Shown here in pieces: positions 25,952-33,630 of a stretch of DNA of 64,000 nt. This stretch comes from DASSUC01 sp035649895 (lineage in GTDB: Bacteria; Actinomycetota; Actinomycetes; Mycobacteriales; Micromonosporaceae). The stretch lies in contig DASRIS010000135.1 in NCBI GenBank assembly GCA_035649895.1, forward strand, positions 10,798 to 74,797, read 5' to 3'. The notes under the pieces were generated by a model. That model had not been told where the DNA came from and ran no database searches. It saw nothing but the letters and a program-made list of their open reading frames with translations. The position numbers and the translations under genes are program-made. Every line of letters begins with the position of its first letter. Within the stretch, counting starts at the first letter, position 1.

Positions 25952-27120
25952 GGGGCACCTACCAGCAGTGCGGTGTTCGCCCCGCCGAACGCGGCGTTCA
26001 GGCTGAGCGCGTACTCGGGGCTGACCGTGCGCGGACCGTCCACGATCACGTCGAGCCGGCACTCGGAGTCGGGAGCGAGGAAGCCGGCGTTGACCGGCAG
26101 CCGGCCGTGCCGTACCGCGAGCACCGTGATGACCAGCTCGAGCAGGCCGGAGGCCTCCAGGGCCTGCCCGTGCACGGACTTGCTCGAGCTGATGGGGACA
26201 CCCTCGGCGTACCCGCCGAGGGCCCGGTGGATCGCGGCGGCCTCGGCCCGGTCGCTCTGCGGGGTGCCCGAGCCGTGCGCGTTGACGTACCCGATGTCGG
26301 CGGGGGTGGCGCCGCCGCGGTCGAGCGCGGCGCCGATCGCGCGGGCCAGGCCCGCCCCGTCCGGCCGCGGCTGGCAGACGTGGTACGCGTCGCCGGCACG
26401 CCCCCAGCCGGCCAGCCGCGCCAGCACCGGCGCCCCGCGCCGGCGGGCCGCGGAGCGCGCCTCCACCACGATGGCGGCGACCCCGTCGCCGAGCAGCAGG
26501 CCGGTGCGGTGCGCGCTGAACGGCCGGACCTGCCCGTCCTGGGCCATCGCCCGGCCCGCGTCGAAGAGTGCGAACTGGTCGGACTCGACCAGGTAGCCGG
26601 CGGCCACCGCGACCCGCGGCAGCCGGCCCCGGGCGACCAGCGCGGCGGCGTCGGCCACCGCGGTGCTCGCGGCGACACAGGCCGAGGTGTACGCCCGGAC
26701 GCTGCCGGACAGCCCGCACTTGGCGGTCACCGCGGCGGCGAGCGAGTCGGCGCCCAGCCCGCCCTTCTCCGCGGCTGGGGCGCGGGCCAGCGCCGGGTCA
26801 CCGTGCACGGCCAGGAACAGCGGGCAGCCGGCCCGGTCCGCCGGGCTCAGCTCGGCCGCGTCGCACGCCTCGTCCACCGCGCCGACCAGCTCGTCGAGGA
26901 GCACCGGCGAGCCGGGCAGGGTGGCCGCGACGTCCACCCGGCGGGCGCTGACGTCGAAGCGGCTTATCCGCTGGAACGCCGACTGTCCGGCCAGGGCGGC
27001 CGAGAACAGCGGGTCCACGCCCCGCCCGAAGGCGCTCAGCGCCGCCATGCCCGACACCACGGCGGCCTCGACCTGCGCGGCGGCTCCGGGCTCCACCCGG
27101 CCTGCTCGGGTCTCAGTCAT
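25948..27120 (-). CDS. Beta-ketoacyl-ACP synthase (KS 2)
   Basis: A 390-residue ketosynthase, divergent from KS 1. Cys in YTSACVAAS, His in NAHGSGTPQSD and His in SVHGQALEASG are all kept, so it should be catalytic and not a chain-length factor. It lacks strong similarity to KS 1 outside the motifs. It overlaps the ACP gene by 8 bp and the half-ketosynthase by 4 bp, so stoichiometric coupled expression is likely. Confidence 0.9.
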   Translation of the reverse strand: MTETRAGRVEPGAAAQVEAAVVSGMAALSAFGRGVDPLFSAALAGQSAFQRISRFDVSARRVDVAATLPGSPVLLDELVGAVDEACDAAELSPADRAGCPLFLAVHGDPALARAPAAEKGGLGADSLAAAVTAKCGLSGSVRAYTSACVAASTAVADAAALVARGRLPRVAVAAGYLVESDQFALFDAGRAMAQDGQVRPFSAHRTGLLLGDGVAAIVVEARSAARRRGAPVLARLAGWGRAGDAYHVCQPRPDGAGLARAIGAALDRGGATPADIGYVNAHGSGTPQSDRAEAAAIHRALGGYAEGVPISSSKSVHGQALEASGLLELVITVLAVRHGRLPVNAGFLAPDSECRLDVIVDGPRTVSPEYALSLNAAFGGANTALLVGAP

Positions 27121-27364
27121 GTGCCGCCTCGCGTGCCGTCGGAGGCACTGCCTGACGCAGCACCTCCACCGCGCCGGAGACGGTACTCATCCGCTCCAGC
27201 TGGTCGTCGCTGAGGTCCAGCGACACTCCGTAACGCTGTTCCACCTGATGCACCAGCCATACCTGCTCTAGTGAGTCGATCCGCTCGTGCACCTGCTCCG
27301 GGGTCCGGTTGCCGAGCGTGGCGAGCATGGCGACCACGTCCCCTCGGTCGGGTGCCGTAGCCAT
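27113..27364 (-). CDS. Acyl carrier protein 1
   Basis: An 83-residue acidic four-helix carrier protein. The phosphopantetheine serine lies in RIDSLEQVWLV. It starts directly after the stop of the second ACP gene (TGAATG) and overlaps KS 2. It likely carries the growing acyl chain for KS 1 or KS 2. The tail PPTAREAAHD is not conserved. Confidence 0.88.
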   Translation of the reverse strand: MATAPDRGDVVAMLATLGNRTPEQVHERIDSLEQVWLVHQVEQRYGVSLDLSDDQLERMSTVSGAVEVLRQAVPPTAREAAHD

Positions 27365-27658
27365 TCAGTCGCCCGTAGTCTTTGCCACCAGGTCCGCCTC
27401 GCCGGTGCCCGCGCTGTCCATGCGCTCGGCCACCGCCGCGCAGAACTCTCCGACCGTCATACCGGCCAGCTCCTCGGCCTCCTCCTCGCTGAATGCCACC
27501 CCAAACCTGTCCTCGACCCGCACCGCGAGCTCGGCGAGCGCGAGCGACTCCAGGTCGGCACCTGCCGGCCCGAGCGTCGTGTCGTCGTCCACTCCGCTGA
27601 CGTCGTAGTTCATGTCCCGCAACGAGTCGATGACGAACTGGCGAATCTCATTGGTCAT
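27365..27658 (-). CDS. Acyl carrier protein 2
   Basis: A 97-residue carrier protein; the modified serine lies in GADLESLALAEL. ATG 27658 follows an AAGGAGGGA ribosome site and gives the usual ACP length (MTNEIRQFVIDSL). The two ACPs differ clearly in sequence, suggesting separate jobs such as starter and extender carriers, or separate partners for the two ligases. Confidence 0.88.
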   Translation of the reverse strand: MTNEIRQFVIDSLRDMNYDVSGVDDDTTLGPAGADLESLALAELAVRVEDRFGVAFSEEEAEELAGMTVGEFCAAVAERMDSAGTGEADLVAKTTGD

Positions 27659-27751
27659 GGATGGACTTCCCTCCTTGGCAGATGCCCGGGCCTGGGCGGC
27701 CTCCACCGGACGCGGGGGCGGTACCCGGTCGGCATGGCGGGCGGTGGCTGC

Positions 27752-29167
27752 TCACCGCGCCTGCTCCCGGTGCTCGTCAGCGGGCTTGGGCTCGGCGGCC
27801 CGCAGCGCCGTGCGGTCGCGGACCAGCTTGCCGGTGGCGGTGCGGGGCAGCTCGTCCACCACGTGCACCACCCGGGGCCGCTTGTACGCGGCGAGCTGGC
27901 TGGCCAGTGCCTCGTCCAGCTGCCCTGCGGCGGACCGGTCGTGCAGGACCACGTACGCCTCGATCGCGCCGTCGAACACGACCACAGCGTTGGCGACGCC
28001 CGGCAGGGCGGCGAGGGTGTGCTCGACCTCGGTCAGGTCCACTTTCAGCCCGCCCACCGACACCTGCGAGTCGAGCCGGCCGAGCACGGTGACCAGGCCG
28101 GTGGTCGGGTCGACGGTGCCCGCGTCCCGGGTGTACAGCCAGCCGTCGCCCCACCGGGTCGGGTCGGACAGGCCCACGTACGGCGACGCGGGCGCGCTGA
28201 CGAGCAGCTCGCCGCCTGACTCGCGCACCCGTAGCCCGGGCGCTGGCAGCACGGCCGGGCGGTGCTCGCCGAACAGGTCAGTGGCGATAACCCCGATCTC
28301 GGTCATGCCGTACATGTTGCCGAGCCGTACGCCGTACCGCTCGACGAAGGCGCTGCGCACCTCGGCCCGGACCAGCTCCCCGCCGGTGGTCATCCCGGCC
28401 AGCTGGGGCAGGCGGGGCGGCTCGGCCACCGATGCCAGCACCTCGATGTGGAACGGCACGCCCAGGAGCGTAGCCGGCGCATTGCTGCGGGTGACCGCGC
28501 CGAAGATGCTGTCTGCGGTGGCCCGTTCGGGGATGTCCAGTCGTACCCCTGCGTGCAGCCCGTAGAGCAGGCCGCCGACGAGACCGAGCACGTGGACCAT
28601 TGACGCGAGCACCACGATGCGCTCCCCGGCCCGCGGCACGCCAGGGATCTGCACGTAGCGGTGGACCTCCTCGGCGAGGTTGGCCGCGGTCCGGCCGATG
28701 ACCTTGGAGGGGCCGGTCGACCCGGAGCTGAGCTGGATCACCGCGTGCGGCGACTCGGCCGGGGCGCCCGTGCGGGGCACGATCTGCGGGTCGACGTTGA
28801 AGAACGCGCGCAGCCGGCCGGTGACCGGGCTGGCGGGCGCCACGACCAGCTGGGCGCCGACCCGCTCCAGTGCCCTATCGATCTCAACGGGGGTCAGCCG
28901 GTAGTCGAGTAGGGTGGCCTGGGCACCCACCCGCCACGCGGCGAGCAGGCTGGTGACGAACGCCAGCGAGGGGGGCAGGCACAGCGCGACGGTGCCGCCC
29001 GGCCGCAGGCCGGCCGCTGCCAGGTCGTCCTGGCGCGCGGCAACGAGCGCCCGCAGCTGCCGCCGGGTCAGCGGCTCGTCTGCACATAGACAGATTTCGC
29101 CGTCATTCCCGAAAAGCAGCACATCATCGACCCAATGCGGGTCCAGCCTGTGTTCCACGTGGTGCAT
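27752..29167 (-). CDS. Acyl-AMP ligase (ANL superfamily) B
   Basis: A 471-residue adenylating enzyme, short for the family. The phosphate loop is IQLSSGSTGPSKVIGR, with NMYGMTEIG as the central motif, WLYTRDAG for the ribose contact and ELPRTATGKLVRD for the C-terminal lysine. It is the first gene of the long operon and precedes both ACP genes, so it probably primes one of them with a free carboxylic acid. Its substrate is not readable. A promoter candidate lies about 80 bp upstream. Confidence 0.86.
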   Translation of the reverse strand: MHHVEHRLDPHWVDDVLLFGNDGEICLCADEPLTRRQLRALVAARQDDLAAAGLRPGGTVALCLPPSLAFVTSLLAAWRVGAQATLLDYRLTPVEIDRALERVGAQLVVAPASPVTGRLRAFFNVDPQIVPRTGAPAESPHAVIQLSSGSTGPSKVIGRTAANLAEEVHRYVQIPGVPRAGERIVVLASMVHVLGLVGGLLYGLHAGVRLDIPERATADSIFGAVTRSNAPATLLGVPFHIEVLASVAEPPRLPQLAGMTTGGELVRAEVRSAFVERYGVRLGNMYGMTEIGVIATDLFGEHRPAVLPAPGLRVRESGGELLVSAPASPYVGLSDPTRWGDGWLYTRDAGTVDPTTGLVTVLGRLDSQVSVGGLKVDLTEVEHTLAALPGVANAVVVFDGAIEAYVVLHDRSAAGQLDEALASQLAAYKRPRVVHVVDELPRTATGKLVRDRTALRAAEPKPADEHREQAR

Positions 29168-29245
29168 CTCCGAACCTCGGACCTAATGGAGGCTCGGCTA
29201 GCGCGTCGCCATCCGTACCCGCCGCCATCTCGGCGACTTTGCCGA

Positions 29246-29274
29246 AGCGTAGCGACAAGGGTGATCGATCTCAA
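29246..29274 (-). promoter_or_regulatory. Putative sigma70-type promoter of the 12-gene operon
   Basis: On the - strand TTGAGA (29269-29274) and TACGCT (29246-29251) are separated by 17 bp, a good match to the housekeeping promoter form, about 75 bp before the start of acyl-AMP ligase B. It lies in the 359-bp gap 29168-29526. The rest of that gap has an AT-richer block (29265-29360) and repeated GGCGCCCG strings (29447-29500), but no gene. Confidence 0.5.
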
Positions 29275-29526
29275 AGGTTGGATCTTGGAAGCTGATATCT
29301 CCATTTCGCCGGAGTGCACACAGTACTTCGGCTTTCGCGTACGGTTAGATATTTGGCCCTGGTCCGTTGATGATTGGCCGGCCGGGTCGCGGATTGCCCG
29401 GCGCCCGTCGCATATTGGGCCGGGTCGGCGCCAAGCATTTCATAGGCGCCCGAAACACCCCGGCGCCCGGGTCCCCCCGGCGCCCGGAACGGCCGGCGCG
29501 CCAGGGGCGGTCGGCGTCCCGGCGCG

Positions 29527-30819
29527 TCAGGAGTGGTCGGCGACCAGCTGGGCCAGCCGCCGCACGCCCTCGTCCACCTGGCCCGGGTCCAGCCAGCTGC
29601 ACGACAGGCGGATCGACCCGGCACCGCCCTCGCCGAGGTAGAAGAAGCTCATCGGGGTCCACAGCACGCCGTACTCCGCGGCGGAGCGCTCGAGCAGCTT
29701 CTCGTCCGCGCACACCGGTGCCTGTACCACCGCGAAGAAGCCGCCCTCGGGCACGTTCCACCGGATCCCGCGGCGGGAGCGCCCAGGCTCGGGGAAGTAC
29801 CGCTCCAGCGCCGCGAGCATGCTGCGCAGGCTCTGCCGGTAGAAGAGGATCTTCTCCTGGTTGGCGGCGCGCAGGCTGTGCCCGGCGGAGACCAGCATGC
29901 CGCCGATGACCGCCTGCGTGATCGGCGAGGTGTTCACGGTCAGCATGCTCTTGACCGTGGACAGCTCGGTGGCGAGCAGCGTGCGCTGCCCGGCGGAGTC
30001 GACCACGACCTGGTCGGCCACGATGAACCCGACCCGGGCGCCGGGGAAGCACGACTTGGCGAACGAGCCGAGGTAGATCACCCGGCGGTCGGTGTCCAGC
30101 GACTTCAGCGTCGGGCGCACCTCGTCGGTGAGGCCGAACAGCCCGTATGGGTCGTCCTCCAGCAGCAGCAGGTCCTCGGCGGCGGCCACCTGGAGCAGCT
30201 GGCGGCGGGCGGCAACGGTCAGCGAGATGCCCGACGGGTTGGAGAAGTTGGGCACCACGTACAGGGCGCGGGGGCGCCGGCCGCTGGCCCGTACCGCCTG
30301 GGCGGCGGCGGCCACCGCGGCGGGGGAGAGCCCGTTGTCGTCCTCCCGTACCGGGACCACCTCGACGCCGAGCAGGCGCGCGGCGCCGGTGATGCCGACG
30401 TAGCACGGCTCCGCGGCGAGGATGACGTCGGCCGGCCCGGCGCACAGCCCGCGCAGCACGATGACCATCGCCTCCTGGCAGCCGACGGTCACCGCGACCG
30501 CCTCGGGCGGCACGTCGATGCCCTCGTCGGTGGCGAGCAGCCGGGCGATGTCCGTGTGGATGATCCCGTTGGTACGGCCGTACTGCAGCAGCAGCCGGCG
30601 CACCTGCTGCTGGGTGAGCCCCTGCTGGCCCAGGTGCTCCAGGTAGACCTCGAGGTACCGGCCGGAGTCCTGCGCGGTGTAGAACTCCTCGTACGGCCGC
30701 CCGGCGGCGAGCGAGATGGCATCCGGGAAGCGGTTGGCGATCTCGTTGAGGAAGTTCATCGAGGCCGCAACCGGGTCGCAGACCGAGACGTGCAGCTCCT
30801 CCCGTGCCAGCTCCACCAC
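29527..30819 (-). CDS. hpgT: 4-hydroxyphenylglycine aminotransferase
   Basis: A 430-residue PLP enzyme of the HpgT/PglE group. The N-terminal segment VSVCDPVAASMNFLNEIA and GRPYEEFYTAQ are characteristic. GSFAKSCFPGARVGF carries the Schiff-base lysine. It aminates 4-hydroxybenzoylformate (made by HmO) to L-4-hydroxyphenylglycine; in glycopeptide producers the amino donor is tyrosine, which regenerates hydroxyphenylpyruvate. GTG 30819 is placed 14 bp after the HmO stop with GGAAGG between them, so the two genes form an operon. Confidence 0.93.
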   Translation of the reverse strand: MVELAREELHVSVCDPVAASMNFLNEIANRFPDAISLAAGRPYEEFYTAQDSGRYLEVYLEHLGQQGLTQQQVRRLLLQYGRTNGIIHTDIARLLATDEGIDVPPEAVAVTVGCQEAMVIVLRGLCAGPADVILAAEPCYVGITGAARLLGVEVVPVREDDNGLSPAAVAAAAQAVRASGRRPRALYVVPNFSNPSGISLTVAARRQLLQVAAAEDLLLLEDDPYGLFGLTDEVRPTLKSLDTDRRVIYLGSFAKSCFPGARVGFIVADQVVVDSAGQRTLLATELSTVKSMLTVNTSPITQAVIGGMLVSAGHSLRAANQEKILFYRQSLRSMLAALERYFPEPGRSRRGIRWNVPEGGFFAVVQAPVCADEKLLERSAAEYGVLWTPMSFFYLGEGGAGSIRLSCSWLDPGQVDEGVRRLAQLVADHS

Positions 30820-30833
30820 GGGTTACCGCCTTC

Positions 30834-31931
30834 CTACGCGAGTACGGGTCCGAGACCGGTCCTGCCGGCGACCGCGCTGCGGTCGATGCCGCTCAGGGTA
30901 GGCCGTCCGGCCAGCGCCATGGTGTGCGCCAGCTCGTCGCGCAGCAGCCGGAGCAGGTCCGCTACGCCGTCGCCACCGGCCGCCGCGAGCGCCCACAGCA
31001 CCGGCCGGCCCACCAGCACCGCCTGCGCCCCGAGCGCCAGCGCCGCGAACACGTCGGTGCCGCGGCGCACCCCTCCGTCGAAGAGCACCGGGCACGCCCC
31101 GTTGACCGCGCCGGCCACCTCGGGCAGGGCGTGCAGGGCGGCGGCGACCCCGTCCAGCTGGCGCCCGCCGTGGTTGGACACGATCACCCCGGCGACGCCG
31201 TACTCCACCGCGCGGGTGGCGTCCTCGGCCGTGACGATGCCCTTCAGCAGCAGCGGCAGCGGGCTGACCTTGCGCAGCCAGGCGAGGTCAGCCCAGGTCA
31301 CGGAGGGGTCGAACGCCTCGTCGGCGTGCCGGGCCAGCGCTGAGGAGCCGGGGCGGCGCTGGTGCATGGTGGCCATGATCTCGGCGGGCACGTTGGCCGC
31401 TGCGATCGCCGGGTCGAGCGCGAAGTTGTTGCGCAGGTCGCGCAGGCGCAGGCCGATGCGCGGGGTGTCGACGGTGAGCACCAGCGCGCGGAACCCGGCT
31501 GCGGCGGCCCGCTCGGCGAGGCCGGCCAGAACCTCGCGCCGGCGCAGCCAGTAGAGCTGCAGCCAGAGCGGGCCGGTGGCCGCCTGCGCAACCTCCTCCA
31601 GGGTGCGGCTGGCCAGCATGCTCACCACGTAGAGGGCCCCGGCTGCGCCGGCGCCGCGCGCGGTGGCCACCTCCCCGTCTGGATGGGCCATCCGGTGGTA
31701 CGCCGTTGGCGCGACCGCGACCGGCAGCGCGACCTCGCAGCCGAGCACCGTGGTCCGGGTGGGGCAGTCCGACACGTCGACCAGCACCCGGGGGCGCAGG
31801 ACGACCTCATCGAACGCCCGGCAGTTGGCGTCCAACGTCCGTTCGGTGCCGCTGCCGCCGTCGAAGTAGTCCCACGCCTGCGCGGTCAGCCGCTCGCGCG
31901 CGGCCTGCCGGTAGTCGTCGACGCTGAGCAC
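30834..31931 (-). CDS. hmo: 4-hydroxymandelate oxidase (FMN-dependent alpha-hydroxyacid dehydrogenase)
   Basis: A 365-residue (beta/alpha)8 flavoenzyme. SNHGGRQLDG contains the catalytic His and substrate Arg, with VLFDGGVRRGTDVFAALALGA as the FMN phosphate loop. YFDGGSGTERTLDANCRAFD marks the N-terminus. It oxidises 4-hydroxymandelate to 4-hydroxybenzoylformate, the second step of Hpg synthesis after HmaS. It is the first gene of a two-gene operon with hpgT. The start is GTG with a weak ribosome site. Confidence 0.92.
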   Translation of the reverse strand: MLSVDDYRQAARERLTAQAWDYFDGGSGTERTLDANCRAFDEVVLRPRVLVDVSDCPTRTTVLGCEVALPVAVAPTAYHRMAHPDGEVATARGAGAAGALYVVSMLASRTLEEVAQAATGPLWLQLYWLRRREVLAGLAERAAAAGFRALVLTVDTPRIGLRLRDLRNNFALDPAIAAANVPAEIMATMHQRRPGSSALARHADEAFDPSVTWADLAWLRKVSPLPLLLKGIVTAEDATRAVEYGVAGVIVSNHGGRQLDGVAAALHALPEVAGAVNGACPVLFDGGVRRGTDVFAALALGAQAVLVGRPVLWALAAAGGDGVADLLRLLRDELAHTMALAGRPTLSGIDRSAVAGRTGLGPVLA

Positions 31932-32074
31932 GGGACCGGAGCCTACGCCTTGCGCGCCCGCCCGGGGGCAGCGACCGGTCCCCCGGCGACCGGCCCCACA
32001 AGGCGCGGGCCCCGGGGCGCGGCGTGCGCGCTCCGGGACCCGTGACCGGCCGGGGCCGGTGTCTTGCGCGGCTA

Positions 32075-32092
32075 GGCCTGACGGATCAGGCC
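32075..32092 (-). terminator. Hairpin downstream of the secreted SGNH hydrolase
   Basis: GGCCTGA and TCAGGCC form a 7-bp perfect stem with a CGGA loop, 7 bp beyond the stop codon at 32100. A second short stem (ACCGGC/GCCGGT, 32045-32060) follows. Together they are plausible transcription end signals; there is no T tract. Confidence 0.5.
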
Positions 32093-32099
32093 CGAGGGG

Positions 32100-33341
32100 T
32101 CAGATCCGCCACAGCGGGATCGCCGCAGCCATCGCCTGCGAGCCGACGTCATTGGGGTGGATGTGGTCCCCGCTGTCGTACTCGGCCCGGATCCGGGTCG
32201 GGTTGGCCGGGTCGGCGAGGACCGTGTCGAGGTCGATCACGACGCCGAAGACGGTCGAGCTACGCAGCCAGTTGTTGACCTCCTGGCGGACTGCCTCCCG
32301 CTCCGGGGTCCACGTCGTCCAGCCCTCGAACGGCACGATGGTCAGCGCCACCGTCCGCAGGCCCCGCTCCTTCATCTGCACGGCGAGCTGGTGCAGGCCC
32401 TCGATGATCTCGGCGGCCGGCACGTCGTTCAGCACGTCGTTGGTGCCCAGCTGGACGATGACCGAGCGCACGCCGGTCTGGCCGAACACATCGGTGTCAA
32501 CGCGGGACATGGCGCTCTTGCCGTTGGCACCGATCGAGCTGTCGCGGACCGTGTTGTTGCCGGAGATCGACTGGTTGATCACGCCCGGGTCCAGCAGGGA
32601 CGGCGTGGTGTTGACGATCCGCTCCGCGAGGTAGTCCGGCCACCTCGTGTTCGAGCCGAAGGATGACGTGAAGCCGTCGCTGATCGAGTCGCCCATCACG
32701 ACCACGGAGCCGTACGCGGAGGTGTTGAGCACGTCGACGCCGGCCAGGAGGTACCAGCTGGTCGTGGTGAGGGTGAACCCGGTGCCCTCGGCGTTCATGG
32801 TCTGGTCACCGGCGTAGACGTAGGTGTTCTGGCGGGCCTGCCAGTGCCACGCCACCGAGCCGGTGGCGACCGGCAGGTAGAGCGTGACGATCAGCTCCTG
32901 CAGGGCCGGTACGGCCAGCGACACCGGGTCGCTGAGCAGGTCACCACCGCGGTAGATGGTCCCCGACAGGCTGCCGGCGAACGTCAGCTCGCGGATGGTG
33001 GCGGGGTCGACGTCGTGGCGCTCGGGAGTGCTGGTGTTCGGTAGGGCGACCGTGGCGTGGCCGAGCTTGGCGGCCTGCACCCCGAACGAGTTGCTGAGCC
33101 TGACGCGCACCGCCTGACCCGCCACGGACGTGCGTACGCTCATCCGGATCGACTCGTTGGTCAGGCCACGGTTGGAGACGCCCCCGGTGCTGGGCGGGAC
33201 CAACGCCGCGCCCCAGGTGCCTGTCCAACCGCCGTTGACGATGTCGGCCTGGCTACCGCTCGCGCCGGCCGCGAGCGTCGCACCGGAGACCGCCACAACG
33301 GTAAGCCCGGCCAGGATGCGCCGGGTAAAGGAGTTAGTCAC
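32100..33341 (-). CDS. Secreted SGNH/GDSL-family hydrolase
   Basis: A 413-residue precursor. The N-terminus TNSFTRRILAGLTVVAVSG with ASGSQA is a Sec signal peptide. After a beta-rich N-terminal region, the SGNH blocks read MGDSISDG (Ser), QSISGNN (Gly), QLGTND (Asn) and SGDHIHPND (Asp/His). It resembles secreted actinobacterial GDSL esterases acting on acyl or acetyl esters of cell-surface glycans. GTG 33341 with GGGAGG upstream was chosen since it puts the signal peptide at the N-terminus. It diverges from the ABC exporter genes and is not clearly part of the pathway. Confidence 0.88.
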   Translation of the reverse strand: MTNSFTRRILAGLTVVAVSGATLAAGASGSQADIVNGGWTGTWGAALVPPSTGGVSNRGLTNESIRMSVRTSVAGQAVRVRLSNSFGVQAAKLGHATVALPNTSTPERHDVDPATIRELTFAGSLSGTIYRGGDLLSDPVSLAVPALQELIVTLYLPVATGSVAWHWQARQNTYVYAGDQTMNAEGTGFTLTTTSWYLLAGVDVLNTSAYGSVVVMGDSISDGFTSSFGSNTRWPDYLAERIVNTTPSLLDPGVINQSISGNNTVRDSSIGANGKSAMSRVDTDVFGQTGVRSVIVQLGTNDVLNDVPAAEIIEGLHQLAVQMKERGLRTVALTIVPFEGWTTWTPEREAVRQEVNNWLRSSTVFGVVIDLDTVLADPANPTRIRAEYDSGDHIHPNDVGSQAMAAAIPLWRI

Positions 33342-33461
33342 GTCGTGAACCTCCCTCGAGCAGCCAGCTCCAGTGCTGGCGCCCGGTTGTATCGGACGTC
33401 TCACGATCGCAGATGCCCATAAGCGATGTTCAGATGCCTCAATCGACATGGTGTCGCCGAT

Positions 33462-33481
33462 CGGACAATCTAACTTGTCCG
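33462..33481. promoter_or_regulatory. Palindrome in a divergent promoter region (operator candidate 1)
   Basis: CGGACAA and TTGTCCG are perfect 7-bp inverted repeats around TCTAAC. The site lies 120 bp from the SGNH start and 150 bp from the ABC exporter start, in an AT-richer gap. Its size fits a TetR- or GntR-type dimer site, although no regulator gene is in the window. Confidence 0.4.
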
Positions 33482-33512
33482 GTCTGTCGATGGTGCGGAG
33501 CGCCGGTTGTGT

Positions 33513-33528
33513 GCGATGGAACCATCGC
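33513..33528. promoter_or_regulatory. Palindrome in a divergent promoter region (operator candidate 2)
   Basis: GCGATGG and CCATCGC flank AA, a perfect 7-bp inverted repeat about 32 bp from the first palindrome. An AT-rich stretch with TTGATA and TAGATACTATTAC (33545-33572) follows and could hold the promoter of the exporter operon. Confidence 0.4.
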
Positions 33529-33630
33529 AATATGGCCGACGCTATTGATAGAGAAATGTAGATACTATTACATCCGCTCCGTCCGCGGGTAACCTCTGCT
33601 CAGCCGGGACCTGGAGGGACGGAGGCGACG

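Noticed and set aside
25948..27120. KS 2 as a chain-length factor lacking activity
   Set aside because: Cys and both His residues of the active site are present.
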